From the NCBI RefSeq assembly GCF_049243985.1, contig NC_135381.1:14309345-14373344 (forward strand): a DNA stretch of 64,000 nt, read 5' to 3'. Under the pieces are notes generated by a model. It was not told the origin of the DNA. It saw nothing but the letters and a program-made list of their open reading frames with translations, and did no database searches. How positions within the stretch are numbered: the first letter of the stretch is position 1; each line of letters opens with the position of its first letter. Shown here piece by piece: positions 56,201 to 62,589 of this stretch. The position numbers and the translations under genes were made by a program. Source of the DNA: Paroedura picta (Eukaryota > Chordata > Lepidosauria > Squamata > Gekkonidae).

Positions 56201-59200
56201 CCCCCCTGTTTCTGACAGTCAGCAGTCTGGATTACCCAATGCCAGGAGAATCTCGGGCCATGGACACTGCCTGACCAGCAACAGAGCATGGAGTACAGAA
56301 GTTAATCAGAGCTGCTCATGAACTTGTCTCAGAACATGGGAGCAACTTACAATCACTTCTGTAAGGTTTCAGGTGTATTTCCTCCATCCTCCACTAAGAC
56401 CAGTCGTGAGGGCTAGCGTGCTAGCCATGCTAGCCATGAGGGCTAGCAACTTTGGATTTAAAATAATTAAACTGAAAGGAAGGCTGATTTCTGTGACCAT
56501 TTCAACATCCCCGTCGTCTTCCAGAAAAATGTGGCGAGCCACCGTCTTGACACTGGAGAAATGCCATCGTAGCAGTCACAATGCTGGTCACTGTGCCAAA
56601 ACTATGGTTTCGTGGTTCCTTCGCCACATAGTCAACACATAAGCATAGTTGTGTTGTAAACCATCTGTGAGGTTTTAAGGAATCTGTTTCTGGTGCCCAA
56701 AATGCTGCATGATGCACATTTTTGTGTGTGTGCAGAAATGGAAACGAGGAACAGCACTGACTTGCCTCACAATGGGTCCAGAGATTGCTGGTACGGTATC
56801 TGAAACAGCGGGGTGTACTGGACCCCTCTGCCCCTAAATTACACAGTGGAGACCGTCACCCACTTGATGCCACCTATTCTGTCCACCATCGTATCCTTTG
56901 TGCAAACAGAAACCAAAGAGATTCTCTTAATAATTCTTTCCCTCTTCTCTTTCTCCCCCTCTTGTGTCCCAAACCAGAAACACATGTTCTGTCAGGGCAA
57001 GGGAAGGCCTGATAAATCTTTCCAGCTGCAAAAAACTTAAGCCAAAGCTGGAACCATTGCCAGACCCAAGAACAGTCCCAGCACCCAGCTGCTTTCAATT
57101 TAAACTCGCCCTCTGCCTGGTGTACTTCTAACCAGTTGTGCTGCGATGCTGGCGGGAGATGGGGAAGGGGGGGGAGGGGAGGGGAGGTCAGATGGCTGGA
57201 GATGACAGTCAGAAGCAAAACTCAACTGATCCCACTTCTCTCCGGGGAAGTCACAGCCAATCGCAGGATGCTTCTGCCTTCTTCATCTGAACTTGGAACG
57301 CTTACGGCGCATGCTGGCACTCAGCCGACCAGTGCAACTTGCGTGAGGGGCTCTCTGTGTGCGCCACAATGCTGTGAGTGCACAGAAAAGCCACAGAAAA
57401 CGGCATTGGCCGCAGGATTGTTTCCTGTGAACCTCAGCGCTTTGTGCATGTGTGTGTTTAAAGATTCAAAACAGGGAACTTCATGGTGCAAAGATGCACT
57501 TCAAAGGGCTGCATGCTATGACACTTGAGTGATTAGAAAGGCTCCAGGATCGCTGTTCACTGGTTGCTTAGTCAGTGTCATGGATGAAACCCCTTGATGA
57601 AAGAGAGGCTAGAGCAGGGAACAGGCCCTGATCCCCCTCCACCCACCACGATCCCTTTCAAGTCCTTTAGGACAGGGGTAGTCAACCTGTGGTCCTCCAG
57701 ATGTCCATGGACTACAATTCCCATGAGCCCCTGCCAGCGTTTGCTGGCAGGGGCTCATGGGAATTGTAGTCCATGGACATCTGGAGGACCACAGGTTGTC
57801 TACCCCTGCTTTAGGAAAGAGGAAGTGCGGGGAAAAGTGGCTGCTTCCAATTCCCTAAGACACCTCCCAGGATTTCTGCAAGCTAAAAGACTGCACTGCT
57901 TGTTGCAGGTTTTCCAGGCTGTGTGTCCCTGGTCTGGTTGTTTTAGTCCCTGACATCTTACTAGTAACTGTGGCTGCTATCTTCAGAGGTCGGACATGAC
58001 AAGGTGGGGATCCCTCTGTACCAAAGTGTGGAATGTGAGAGCATTTTATTTACTTGTCAGGAAGGTTATGTATCATGATTCTGTCTTATTTAGGAGTCTC
58101 CCAGGGGGTGGACTGGAACTTTTGTTGTTGTTGTTATGTGCGAAGTCGTGTCCGACCCATCGCGACCCCATGGACAATGATCCTCCAGGCCTTCCTGTCC
58201 TCTACCATTCCCCGGAGTCCATTTAAGTTTGTGGGCTGGAACTAGGAAATGTTTTTTCCTGTGTCTGTGCTTGGCACGGGGAGCTCCACATCTTGCCATG
58301 TCCTACCTCTGAAGATACCAGCCAGAGTTACCGGTGAAACATCAGGGACTAAAAGTATCAGAAAACAACCACACTGCCTGGAATACCCACAACAGCCAGT
58401 TGACTTCAGCTGTGAAAACCTTCGACATTTCTTTAAGAGACTGTACATTTGTTCCAAAGGTTTCTAGATCCTGCCTATTCCTCTCCCCACACCCAGCAAA
58501 TCAAGCCCTTTCCTCCCGGTTCACTTACCTTTTGTGCTTTCATCTCCTGGGCTCCCCTGCGCAGCCAGAGAGCCCCAAAGAGCCAAGGAATCTGCAGTGG
58601 CATCTCCCTTGGGGGACTGTCGTCTGCTGGGTACCAGGGAAGTCACAGACTCAGCTGCTGAGAAAGTTGCTACCTGTGAACAAGAACATGCAGAGGATGC
58701 AGAGGAGAGGGACAAAGCCCTATGAAGGAAAGGCTGAGGGACTTGGGAATGTTCAGCCTGGAGAAGAGGAGGTTGAGAGGGAACATGATGGCTCTCTTGA
58801 AGTAATAGAAAGGCAAGCAGGGGGCAGAAAGGGCCTGCAGTAAAGGCTTTAAACCAGGGGTAGTCAACCTGTGGTCCTCTAGATGTCCATGGACTACAAT
58901 TCCCATGAGCCCCTGGCATATGCTGGCAGGGGCTCATGGGAATTGTAGTCCATGGACATCTGGAGGACCACAGGTTGACTACCCCAGCTACCAGCTCAAT
59001 ACCAGGAAAAAGTTTTTCACAGTCAGAGTAGTTCAGCAATGGAATCGGCTTCCTTAGAAGGTGGTGAGCTCCTCCTCACCGGCAGTCTTCAAGCAGTGGC
59101 TGGACAGATATTTACCTTAGATTATCCTGTGTTGAGCAGCGGTTGGACTAGATGGTCTGTATGGCCCCTTCTGACATTATGATTCAAAGTCCCCAGTGAA

Positions 59201-60320
59201 ATGACCAGATCTGCACATTCTTTTGCAGTTCCCATTCATTTCAGTGGAGGCTTGCACAGGAGAATTTCCCAGCTGACTCTATGCCCCTCGTTAAGTTAGA
59301 TCTCTTAGCATCCTACATGGCTGTTCCTAATGGCATCTAGAATGTGCTGTCTTATATCTGAGCACTGAAATACAGATATGGGGAAACATGGGCTGGAGGC
59401 AAGCAACAAATCAGAATCAGCTGCACATTGATTGGCCACCAGAAACAACCAGTGGAAAAGGACCTCTGGCAGGAGTCCCTCACTGGATGAGCCAGGGTTT
59501 AGCCCGGTTCCAGTTATTTGATCCTGAAGGTGGCCTGTTGCTCTAAACCCAGAATTCTTTGTTGCTCCAACTTGCACCCAAAGAAGGTGAGGAATTTTAC
59601 CTGTGCTGGCCTATTATTGTCTAGAGCAGGGGTAGTCAAACTGCGGCCCTCCAGATGTCCATGGACTACAATTCCCAGAAGCCCATGCCAGCATTCGCTG
59701 GCAGGGGCTCATGGGAATTGTAGTCCATGGACATCTGGAGGGCCGCAGTTTGACTACCCCTGGTCTAGAGGCTTCCTGGATTGGGGCTGCAGGGGTGGGA
59801 GGGAAATATCATATCAAGCAGCATGGCTGAAACACACCCACAGCCACACCCACTCAAGAATAATAGAATCACAGAATAATAGAGTTGGAAGGTACCTCAT
59901 AGGTCATCTAGTCCAACCCCCTGCACTTTGCAGGACACTCACATCCCAATCGCTCATCTACTGTAACCTGCCACCCCCTTGAGCCTCCACAGAATCAGCC
60001 TCTCCGTCAGATGGCTATCCAGCCTCTATTTAACGATTTCCAAAGATGGAGAACCCACCACCTCCCGAGGAAGCCTCTTCCACTGAGAAACTACTCTAAC
60101 TCTCAGGAACTTCTTCCGGATGTTTAGACGGAATTTCTTTTGAATTTATTTCATCCCATTGGTTCTGGTCCGTCCCTCCGGGGCAAGAGAGAACAACTCT
60201 GCTCCATCCTCTATAAGACAGCCTTTTAAATACTTGAAGAATACTTGGAGATACTGACCTTGGCTTCCAAGTAATTGAGGCGCTCAAACAGCTCTGACAT
60301 TTTGCTGCAGTTTAAACAAC
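29086..60320 (-). CDS. EMID1: EMID1, EMI-domain collagen-like secreted protein, C-terminal part (12 exons)
   Basis: EMID1 is an extracellular-matrix glycoprotein with an N-terminal EMI domain and a collagen-like region. Twelve exons join in a single frame (1010 nt, 335 complete codons plus TGA) with correct AG/GT borders and matching phases. The order is [20 protein letters not shown], then a linker ending [10 protein letters not shown]. Gly-X-Y repeats follow, interrupted by [19 protein letters not shown], as human EMID1 is by a DPLLSNTF segment. More Gly-X-Y exons of 44, 63, 45 and 45 nt come next, then the helix [20 protein letters not shown], nearly identical to human, and a basic tail ([19 protein letters not shown]...KEKKTE). 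The signal peptide and EMI domain were not found and should be right of the window. The gene is convergent with RHBDD3. The span is swollen by introns of up to 8.5 kb full of transposons. Confidence 0.93.
29474..29810. mobile_element. Non-autonomous hAT element
   Basis: 337 bp, begins CAGGCTTGCTCAACC and ends GTTGCAAAAGGCTG. Flanked by exact GCTTAAGG (29466-29473, 29811-29818), TA in the centre. Confidence 0.82.
30623..30758. mobile_element. Palindromic hAT MITE, copy 2
   Basis: Near-palindrome with the CAACCTGTRGTCC-type arm. Flanks CCTTACAG and CCCTACAG (7 of 8 alike). Confidence 0.9.
31795..32048 (-). mobile_element. tRNA-derived SINE, copy 3
   Basis: Reverse-strand copy from GAAGAGTTGGTACTTATATG to the head near AGAAGTCCACACTCCTAACC. 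The first bases of the head are missing. Confidence 0.82.
32470..32640 (+). mobile_element. hAT-type fragment, family of 29474-29810
   Basis: Right part of the family: CATATTCTGCGTGATTG, GGGGTTACTTGACGCCTG and GTTGAGAAAGGCTG. Confidence 0.55.
33333..33417 (-). CDS. EMID1: EMID1 exon (C-terminal helix)
   Basis: 85 nt. [20 protein letters not shown] then LETMIGLH, nearly identical to human. CCGCAG acceptor, GTGAGT donor. Confidence 0.95.
33873..34008. mobile_element. Palindromic hAT MITE, copy 3
   Basis: 136 bp, arm type CAACCTGTGGTCCTCC. Flanks CTTTAGGA and CCTTAGGA. Confidence 0.92.
34479..34655 (+). mobile_element. MITE-like element with GGTTGCCAGC / GGTTGGCAAG ends
   Basis: AGGGTTGCCAGCTCTGGGTT at the left and ACACCTGGAGGTTGGCAAGC at the right are imperfect inverted repeats. 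The interior has GGAGATCTCCAGCC. The same family occurs at 36215-36455. Superfamily unknown to me. Confidence 0.6.
34815..35260. mobile_element. Penelope-like repeat (family P1) interrupted by a Sauria SINE
   Basis: Left arm 34823-34875 (AGCACCTTTAAGACCAACAA) and right arm 35178-35260 (TGTTGGTGTTAAATGTGC...AACACGGCTACCCACTTG) are inverted copies of the family. The SINE lies between them. Confidence 0.6.
34881..35174 (+). mobile_element. Sauria SINE with BovB-like tail
   Basis: tRNA-like head TGGCGCAGAGTGGTAAGGCA and GGGAGTTCGATCCC (B box), middle CTTCCGAGGTGGGTAAAATG, and tail GTCAGACATGACTCAGTGC with ACCTTT repeats. Squamate-specific. AATCTTTGTT flanks it on both sides as target duplication. 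Confidence 0.92.
36215..36455 (+). mobile_element. MITE-like element, family of 34479-34655
   Basis: TTGGGAAATACCTGGAGATT at the left, CTACCTGGAGGCTGGCATCC at the right, with AGCAGCCATTTTGATCTCTG within. Confidence 0.55.
36917..37252. mobile_element. Non-autonomous hAT element
   Basis: 336 bp from CAGAGGCCTCCAATATGGTG to AAAATTGAGACCCTG. Exact duplication TCCTACAG (36909-36916, 37253-37260), with central TA. Confidence 0.82.
37450..37816 (+). mobile_element. BovB (RTE) LINE 3' end with open C-terminal frame
   Basis: A plus-strand frame from 37578 codes for [20 protein letters not shown], then [15 protein letters not shown] and [16 protein letters not shown], the ORF2 C-terminus of BovB. The short (CAACAA)n tail ends at about 37831. 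5'-truncated. No stop in the last 79 codons. Confidence 0.92.
38055..38265 (-). mobile_element. 5S-rRNA-derived SINE
   Basis: Minus strand: AAAGCTAAGCAGCATCGGCC and TTTGGATGGGAGACCTCC match the internal promoter region of 5S rRNA. A non-5S body follows (GCAAACTACCTCTGAACG). Too diverged and wrongly extended for a 5S gene. Confidence 0.82.
38309..38855 (+). mobile_element. LINE 3' end (L2/CR1-type) with intact ORF2 C-terminus
   Basis: The frame 38314-38574 ends [20 protein letters not shown] then [20 protein letters not shown]. The 3' end is AAACCGCCCTGAGCCTCC, GTATATAAGTATGATAAATAA. A 7-bp TCACAGG flanks it (38302-38308, 38856-38862). The clade is not certain. Confidence 0.82.
39133..39413 (-). 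mobile_element. tRNA-derived SINE, copy 4, with 30-bp target duplication
   Basis: Reverse-strand copy with (AAG)n at its tail side and GAGCCAGCTTGGTGTAGTGC at its head. A 30-base sequence is repeated exactly at 39103-39132 and 39414-39443. Confidence 0.88.
39444..41618. other. EMID1 intron stretch without clear features
   Basis: Apart from a possible SINE fragment near 40620-40720 and a poly-G run at about 41505-41522, I recognise nothing here. Confidence 0.4.
41619..41755. mobile_element. Palindromic hAT MITE, copy 4
   Basis: Arm type CAAACTGCGGCCCTCC. Left flank CTTTATGC. The right end and part of the right flank are lost (only ATGC remains). Confidence 0.88.
41945..41989 (-). CDS. EMID1: EMID1 collagen exon
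   Basis: 45 nt. [15 protein letters not shown], matching human GEPGPKGDPGEKSHW. TTTCAG acceptor, GTAAGT donor. Confidence 0.93.
42259..42366. mobile_element. Palindromic hAT MITE, copy 5 (internally shortened)
   Basis: 108 bp with the centre and part of the right arm missing. Flanks ATCCAGAG and ATCTAGAG. Confidence 0.9.
42740..42784 (-). CDS. EMID1: EMID1 collagen exon
   Basis: 45 nt. [20 protein letters not shown] acceptor, GTAAGT donor. Confidence 0.9.
43017..43079 (+). mobile_element. Palindromic hAT MITE, left half only
   Basis: CAGGGGTAATCAACCTGTGG to CATGAGCCACTGCCC, then unrelated sequence. Confidence 0.75.
43300..43377 (+). mobile_element. CR1 LINE 3' tail
   Basis: GGGTTGGACTAGATGGCCTG then three ATTCTATG-type units, the standard CR1 end. 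Confidence 0.88.
43861..44106 (-). mobile_element. tRNA-derived SINE, copy 5
   Basis: Reverse-strand copy, more diverged than the others (AAAGCCGCTTACAAACACC...CCAGCTGGCTGCATGTGG). Confidence 0.75.
44231..44293 (-). CDS. EMID1: EMID1 collagen exon
   Basis: 63 nt. [20 protein letters not shown] then R. Phase 0 at both ends, GTGAGT donor. Confidence 0.92.
44520..44720. repeat. Unclassified MITE-like repeat
   Basis: GGATTCGCCTAAAACTCTAT and GTGAATCCTAG form an imperfect inverted pair. The segment with TGATGTCACTTCCGG resembles part of 51405-51720 (GAAATGATGTCAGCAC). Confidence 0.35.
45711..45754 (-). CDS. EMID1: EMID1 collagen exon
   Basis: 44 nt. [15 protein letters not shown] (first base from the previous exon), TCTAG acceptor, GTAAGT donor. 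Confidence 0.9.
46041..46452. mobile_element. GC-rich hAT element
   Basis: 412 bp with CAACCCCCGGTCTGCGGCCC at the left and GGTTGGGGACCG at the right. Exact duplication CTATAATT (46033-46040, 46453-46460), central TA. GC-rich interior with two inverted GTGCATGCG-type segments near 46260-46340. Confidence 0.8.
46842..46882. repeat. Microsatellite (CT)n(TG)n
   Basis: Runs of CT followed by TG, about 40 bases. Confidence 0.9.
47421..47697 (+). mobile_element. tRNA-derived SINE, copy 6 (plus strand)
   Basis: Cleanest head in plus orientation: GTTTGGTGTAGTGGTTAGGA and GCCGGGTTTGAATCCC. The tail is TAAGCCGCTTTGAGACTCCT, ending in (CTT)n. It lies about 70 bases from the EMID1 exon at 47766-47846. 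Confidence 0.88.
47766..47846 (-). CDS. EMID1: EMID1 exon (DPLLSNSF interruption)
   Basis: 81 nt. [20 protein letters not shown] then GLPGPMG, matching human DPLLSNTFTET...[13 protein letters not shown]. Confidence 0.93.
48161..48240. repeat. AT-rich 80-base hairpin
   Basis: GTACTTCATTAATTG at the left and CAATTAATGAAGTAC at the right are exact complements, with further partial pairing inward. It lies in a larger AT-rich stretch (47940-48240). Confidence 0.75.
48550..48780 (+). mobile_element. LINE 3'-end fragment (L2/CR1-type)
   Basis: [20 protein letters not shown] and a worn tail, the same family as 38309-38855. The start is uncertain. Confidence 0.65.
48790..48910 (-). mobile_element. 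5S-rRNA-derived SINE fragment
   Basis: TGCTTAGCTCTTGACATCTG and TAGCCTGGGCTATCCAG, shared with 38055-38265. Confidence 0.65.
49257..49394 (-). CDS. EMID1: EMID1 collagen exon
   Basis: 138 nt. Gly-X-Y run [20 protein letters not shown] onward to [14 protein letters not shown], where the collagen repeat is interrupted as in human. Confidence 0.93.
49786..50010. repeat. Unclassified dispersed repeat, second copy
   Basis: Colinear with 12413-12650. It carries an extra segment near 49840-49860 not present in the other copy. Confidence 0.55.
50011..50140 (-). mobile_element. tRNA-derived SINE fragment
   Basis: Middle part of the SINE (AGGTGAGGCTGAGAGAGCCC...CACCCAGCTGGCTGCACG). It directly abuts the previous repeat. 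Confidence 0.7.
50655..50955 (-). mobile_element. hAT-type element, family of 29474-29810
   Basis: AGGCTTTCTCAACTTT at the left and GCTTGAGAAAGCCTG at the right are inverted repeats. The target duplication is not clear. The next element begins 33 bases on. Confidence 0.65.
50988..51123. mobile_element. Palindromic hAT MITE, copy 6
   Basis: Arm type CAAACTGTGGCCCTCC. Flanks GTGTACAG and CTGTACAG. Confidence 0.92.
51405..51720. repeat. Unclassified repeat with internal hairpin
   Basis: Contains AAAACTCTATGGT / ACCATAGAATTTT around AAAATTTGCTCAA (about 51570-51613), and a TGATGTCAGCAC segment like that at 44600-44650. Confidence 0.35.
51721..53060. other. EMID1 intron stretch, mostly unassigned
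   Basis: A tRNA-like GACCTGGGTTTGAATCCTC at about 52931 suggests a SINE head, and TTTCTCAAACTTCTGATGG at about 52396 resembles a hAT end. Neither could be bounded. Confidence 0.35.
53065..53350 (-). mobile_element. tRNA-derived SINE, copy 7
   Basis: Reverse-strand copy with (AAG)n at 53066-53082 and complete head (AGAGAGCCAGTTTGGTGTAG). Very similar to the copy at 16645. Confidence 0.88.
53705..53763. repeat. Perfect 26-bp inverted repeat with 7-base loop
   Basis: 53705-53730 and 53738-53763 are exact complements around CCAAAGA. The right arm is continuous with the LINE tail that follows. Confidence 0.92.
53738..54162 (+). mobile_element. LINE 3'-end fragment (L2/CR1-type)
   Basis: GGGCCTGCAAAACGGAGCTC and CGCCTGGCGTTTGGTTGAG are the ORF2 tail. 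The 3' end is GTAAACTGCCGCGAGCC, then ATAAATAAATAATAAATA. It ends 27 bases before the EMID1 exon donor side at 54189. Confidence 0.7.
54189..54296 (-). CDS. EMID1: EMID1 collagen exon
   Basis: 108 nt. [20 protein letters not shown] then Gly-X-Y to GPTGPQ. TTCAG acceptor, GTAAGC donor. Confidence 0.92.
54575..54640 (-). mobile_element. tRNA-derived SINE tail fragment
   Basis: GGAGAAAAAGAGCTGGTTTT and ATACCCCGCTTTTCACTG only. Confidence 0.55.
54926..55133. mobile_element. SPIN-like hAT (Buster group) element, short form
   Basis: 208 bp, ends CGGTGGTTCTCAACCTTCC and CTAGGTTGAGAACTACTG. Exact duplication CCTTAGTG (54918-54925, 55134-55141). Near the right end, minus strand, ACCCCTTTGGGTGTTGAAAA matches the recalled SPIN end. 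Confidence 0.87.
55385..55470 (+). mobile_element. LINE or SINE 3' tail
   Basis: GTAACCCGCCATAAACTGG and TTATAAATTAAATAATAAAT, the tail type seen at 54100-54162. It ends ten bases before the EMID1 exon at 55480. Confidence 0.5.
55480..55533 (-). CDS. EMID1: EMID1 exon with tandem acceptor
   Basis: 54 nt (or 51 nt) coding for (A)[18 protein letters not shown]. The acceptor is CAGCAG, so one codon can be included or skipped. Phase fits both neighbours. Confidence 0.8.
55722..56145 (+). mobile_element. CR1 LINE 3' end
   Basis: Last part of the CR1 ORF2 and 3' end: GGAGAAAAGGAGGGCACGGT, GCAATGCACTGCCTCCTTGG, GGGTTGGACCTTTGTGGTCT and a GATTCTGATTCTGA tail. Confidence 0.85.
56146..57672. other. 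EMID1 intron stretch without clear features
   Basis: No repeat or exon recognised. Several short TG and GGGA tracts only. Confidence 0.4.
57673..57808. mobile_element. Palindromic hAT MITE, copy 7
   Basis: Arm type CAACCTGTGGTCCTCC. Exact duplication CTTTAGGA (57665-57672, 57809-57816). Confidence 0.93.
57948..57995 (-). ncRNA. Hammerhead-ribozyme-like core (P2 left arm), eroded
   Basis: Minus strand: CCTCTGAAGATAGCAGCCAC and a final GTCAGGG, where GTC would be the cleavage triplet. The middle stem and GAAA element are worn. Confidence 0.3.
58121..58235 (-). mobile_element. BovB LINE 3' end inserted in a P2 element
   Basis: Begins with the reversed (CAA)n tail (TTTGTTGTTGTTG), then the same 3' end as 37700-37816. 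Flanked by CTGGAACT (58113-58120, 58236-58243). Confidence 0.85.
58306..58346 (+). ncRNA. Hammerhead-ribozyme-like core (P2 right arm)
   Basis: CCT, CTGAAGA, one extra T, a stem of ACC.G with C.GGT, then GAAAC, ATC, AGG. CCT/AGG form stem I, and stem III is almost absent, as reported for Penelope-like hammerheads. This is the best-kept catalytic core of the four. Confidence 0.5.
58529..58673 (-). CDS. EMID1: EMID1 exon (linker, [10 protein letters not shown])
   Basis: 145 nt, CACAG acceptor, GTAAGT donor. Codes for [19 protein letters not shown]... and ends [12 protein letters not shown], matching human AQGSPGD. Confidence 0.88.
58690..59185 (+). mobile_element. CR1 LINE 3' end, split by a MITE
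   Basis: 58690-58854 (TATGAAGGAAAGGCTGAGGG, CAGCCTGGAGAAGAGGAGG) and 58986-59185 (GGAATCGGCTTCCTTAGAAG, GGTTGGACTAGATGGTCTG) are continuous CR1 sequence with the MITE between. Confidence 0.87.
58855..58985. mobile_element. Palindromic hAT MITE, copy 8
   Basis: Arm type CAACCTGTGGTCCTCT. Left flank CTTTAAAC. The last bases and right flank are lost. Confidence 0.9.
59637..59762. mobile_element. Palindromic hAT MITE, copy 9
   Basis: Arm type CAAACTGCGGCCCTCC. Exact duplication GTCTAGAG (59629-59636, 59763-59770). Confidence 0.93.
59862..60243 (-). mobile_element. CR1 LINE 3' end
   Basis: Minus-strand CR1: TAATAGAATCACAGAATAAT is the tail and TAGTCCAACCCCCTGCAC the 3' end. The ORF2 side runs to about 60243, about 15 bases from the EMID1 exon border at 60259. 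Confidence 0.87.
60259..60320 (-). CDS. EMID1: EMID1 exon ([20 protein letters not shown])
   Basis: 62 nt, CTCAG acceptor, GTCAGT donor. Matches human GCLNCSKVSELTERLKVLEAK. Coiled-coil-like. Confidence 0.93.
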
Positions 60321-60581
60321 CTGAGGAGGTAAATAAGAGAATAATGTGGTGGGTGTGGGTGCCTTGCAGGAGATACCTGTTTGTTTCCTTGCTTGTTTCA
60401 TTTATCCTGGCAACTCAACAAGTAGTCTGCAGAGGTAGCTGACATCAAAAATTGAAATGAACCCAGGACACTGCATGATTCTGAGTTCAATCACTGGCCT
60501 TTCTAGTTCATTATAATCTACTGGAAGCACATCTCTAGATCTCAGGCAGGGAAAACTATTTCCTGAGATCCTTTTGTTCAT

Positions 60582-61026
60582 TGTAAGAGTCAGGGATGGA
60601 ACCTCGATTGGGCTGCTGAGAGGGTAGCAGAAGAACCCAGGTGAGAACCGCTGTCCTAGATTGTTTCATCTTCATACCTGTCGAGTATGTGGACCTGCCG
60701 AGGATCAGAACTTGAGGTCCGTAGCAGCATTGTACTGATTTGCTCATGCCTGGCTGGTCTTCCTGTGGGAGCTAGTAGGTTCAAAGGCAACTGCCATGCC
60801 CTGATTGGACATGGCACAGCCAGATCCCCTAGGGATCCAATCACTTTAAGCCAATCAGTTATCCAATCGTTTGTAACTGTGGGAAGTTATTTTGTTCTGA
60901 CTTGTATATATTCGGGGGGACGGGCTTGGGGGGGACGGGTTCAGTTCAGTTGTACCATGAACTGAGATCAGTAATAAAGAGCAGAATGATTCCAGAGTCT
61001 GGGTTCTTCCGAACCCAGATTTTACA
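60582..61026 (+). mobile_element. Candidate solo LTR of an endogenous retrovirus-like element
   Basis: About 445 bp bounded by TGTAA and TTACA. It contains CCAAT-type boxes (about 60836-60870), a TATATATTC box (about 60904) and AATAAA (about 60974) in LTR-like order. No internal region and no clear target duplication, so it would be an old solo copy. Family unknown. Confidence 0.4.
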
Positions 61027-61799
61027 ATCCCCTTCATTAAACTGTGCTTTCATCGATATCCCAAATTCCCTTATTTTACACAGATATTTTGATTGATTTT
61101 TAAGATTCTCCTCCCTCATTAATCAGGCACCCACTATTAAAAATAACTCAAAATCCACTTTAAAAAAATCCAGTTACCTACAAAAGCCACCAGTGGCAAT
61201 CATCAATGCAAAAGAGGGGGAGGCCTCTCCTCAAGGTGGAAGTAGACAGTTTTTAGTGGTGGGGCTGCTCTGGAAGAACCTTGGCTGCATATCAAAATAT
61301 ATCTATTCCCCTCCAAAAAAAATTAAGCAGGGGGGAGGGGCAGGAGAGACCTTCTGCAAACACTGTTTCCTAATGATCAGTTTGAAATCAGAACTCTTGC
61401 ATATCCAGCCACCTTTACAACTAATACGGTTTGGGCTGTTCTCCCTCTGTTCGCTCCTCCCCATCGATTTCCCTGCAAAGGTTTTCCCCGCTGAACACCG
61501 TCTCCCATCTCTCTAGACAAAATAAAAAGAATGAATGTTATGTGAACCTTCTCCCTCTCATTGAGGAGAGAGGAGGCAGAGCTCTCCTTGGCCCCTGGGT
61601 TAAAGCAACAAGGACAGGAAACCTCCTAGCTCCCAAGCATAAGGTGAAGACAGGCATGGCATTCTAAGTGTGGTGGGGGTGTGAACACTCACTGGCTGCC
61701 CTAAAAATAAAAATCTATGGAATTCGGTGAATGTTTGTTAAAAGTTCTTCCATCCCATTCAAAATATAACTTCTGTCTTCACTCGCCATTCTTGCCTTT

Positions 61800-62140
61800 C
61801 TACCCTATTTATTTATTATTGATTGATTTGATTTCTTACCCGTGGCTCGTGGCTGGTTACAACCATAAAACCCCAAAATAAAACAGAACAATCCCCCTCT
61901 TAAAATTCTAACCCGCCCAGACAGTGAATACTAAAACCTCCCCTCACCCCCATCCAATGCCTCAGAGATTGGAGAAGAGCTTGCTGATCTGGTTAACCTG
62001 AGGAGGCGACCTTGATCTTAACTGTACCCGCCTCAACCAAATGCCTGGCGGAAGAGCTCTGTCTTACAGGCCATGCGGAACTGTGCAAGCTCCATCGGAG
62101 CCCTTAGTTCTTCCGGGAGCTCATTCCACTAGGACCTGCT
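61800..62140 (-). mobile_element. LINE 3'-end fragment (L2/CR1-type)
   Basis: Minus-strand copy: ATTTATTTATTATTGATTG is the reversed tail, and GGAAGAGCTCTGTCTTACAG to AGCTCATTCCACTAGGACC is the ORF2 end. Confidence 0.65.
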
Positions 62141-62589
62141 ACCAGGCAACGAAACCAGTGCAATCATTTTCATTCATTCGCGCACAGGAATACAAAAAGG
62201 CAAAAACATTGGCGTGTGCAGGCCCTGCGCTTGTGACATTTCTGCACATCTGGCAGCACCATCCGCAAGTTAGAAGGAAAAGCCAACAGTGCACGGTTTC
62301 AGCTGGCCGGTCTCCTCATGAGGTCACCCATAAACCTTCCCCACCCCCAATCTTGGAGCAGTTTTCACTTTAAAAACAAGTTCCTTTTTTTAAAAAAAGA
62401 GGCAATAAACGAACAGAGAAATCCATGACTGTTCGTGGAAGGCTTTAAAAGTTTTGTTCAAAAATATTAAAGTTGGATAAACAGTGGCCAAATCATGGTG
62501 GGAGGGACATCACGAACATACAGACCAGTTGTTTTACTTGCAAAGCTTGGAGAAAGAAGGACTCTTACCACAATCAGAGTTGCCAGACA

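Larger units (their letters stand above)
57895..58400. mobile_element. Penelope-like repeat (family P2), inverted pair split by BovB
   Basis: Left arm 57905-58016 (minus strand) and right arm 58262-58400 (plus strand) both carry the CTCTGAAGAT block. The BovB piece sits between them. Confidence 0.6.
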
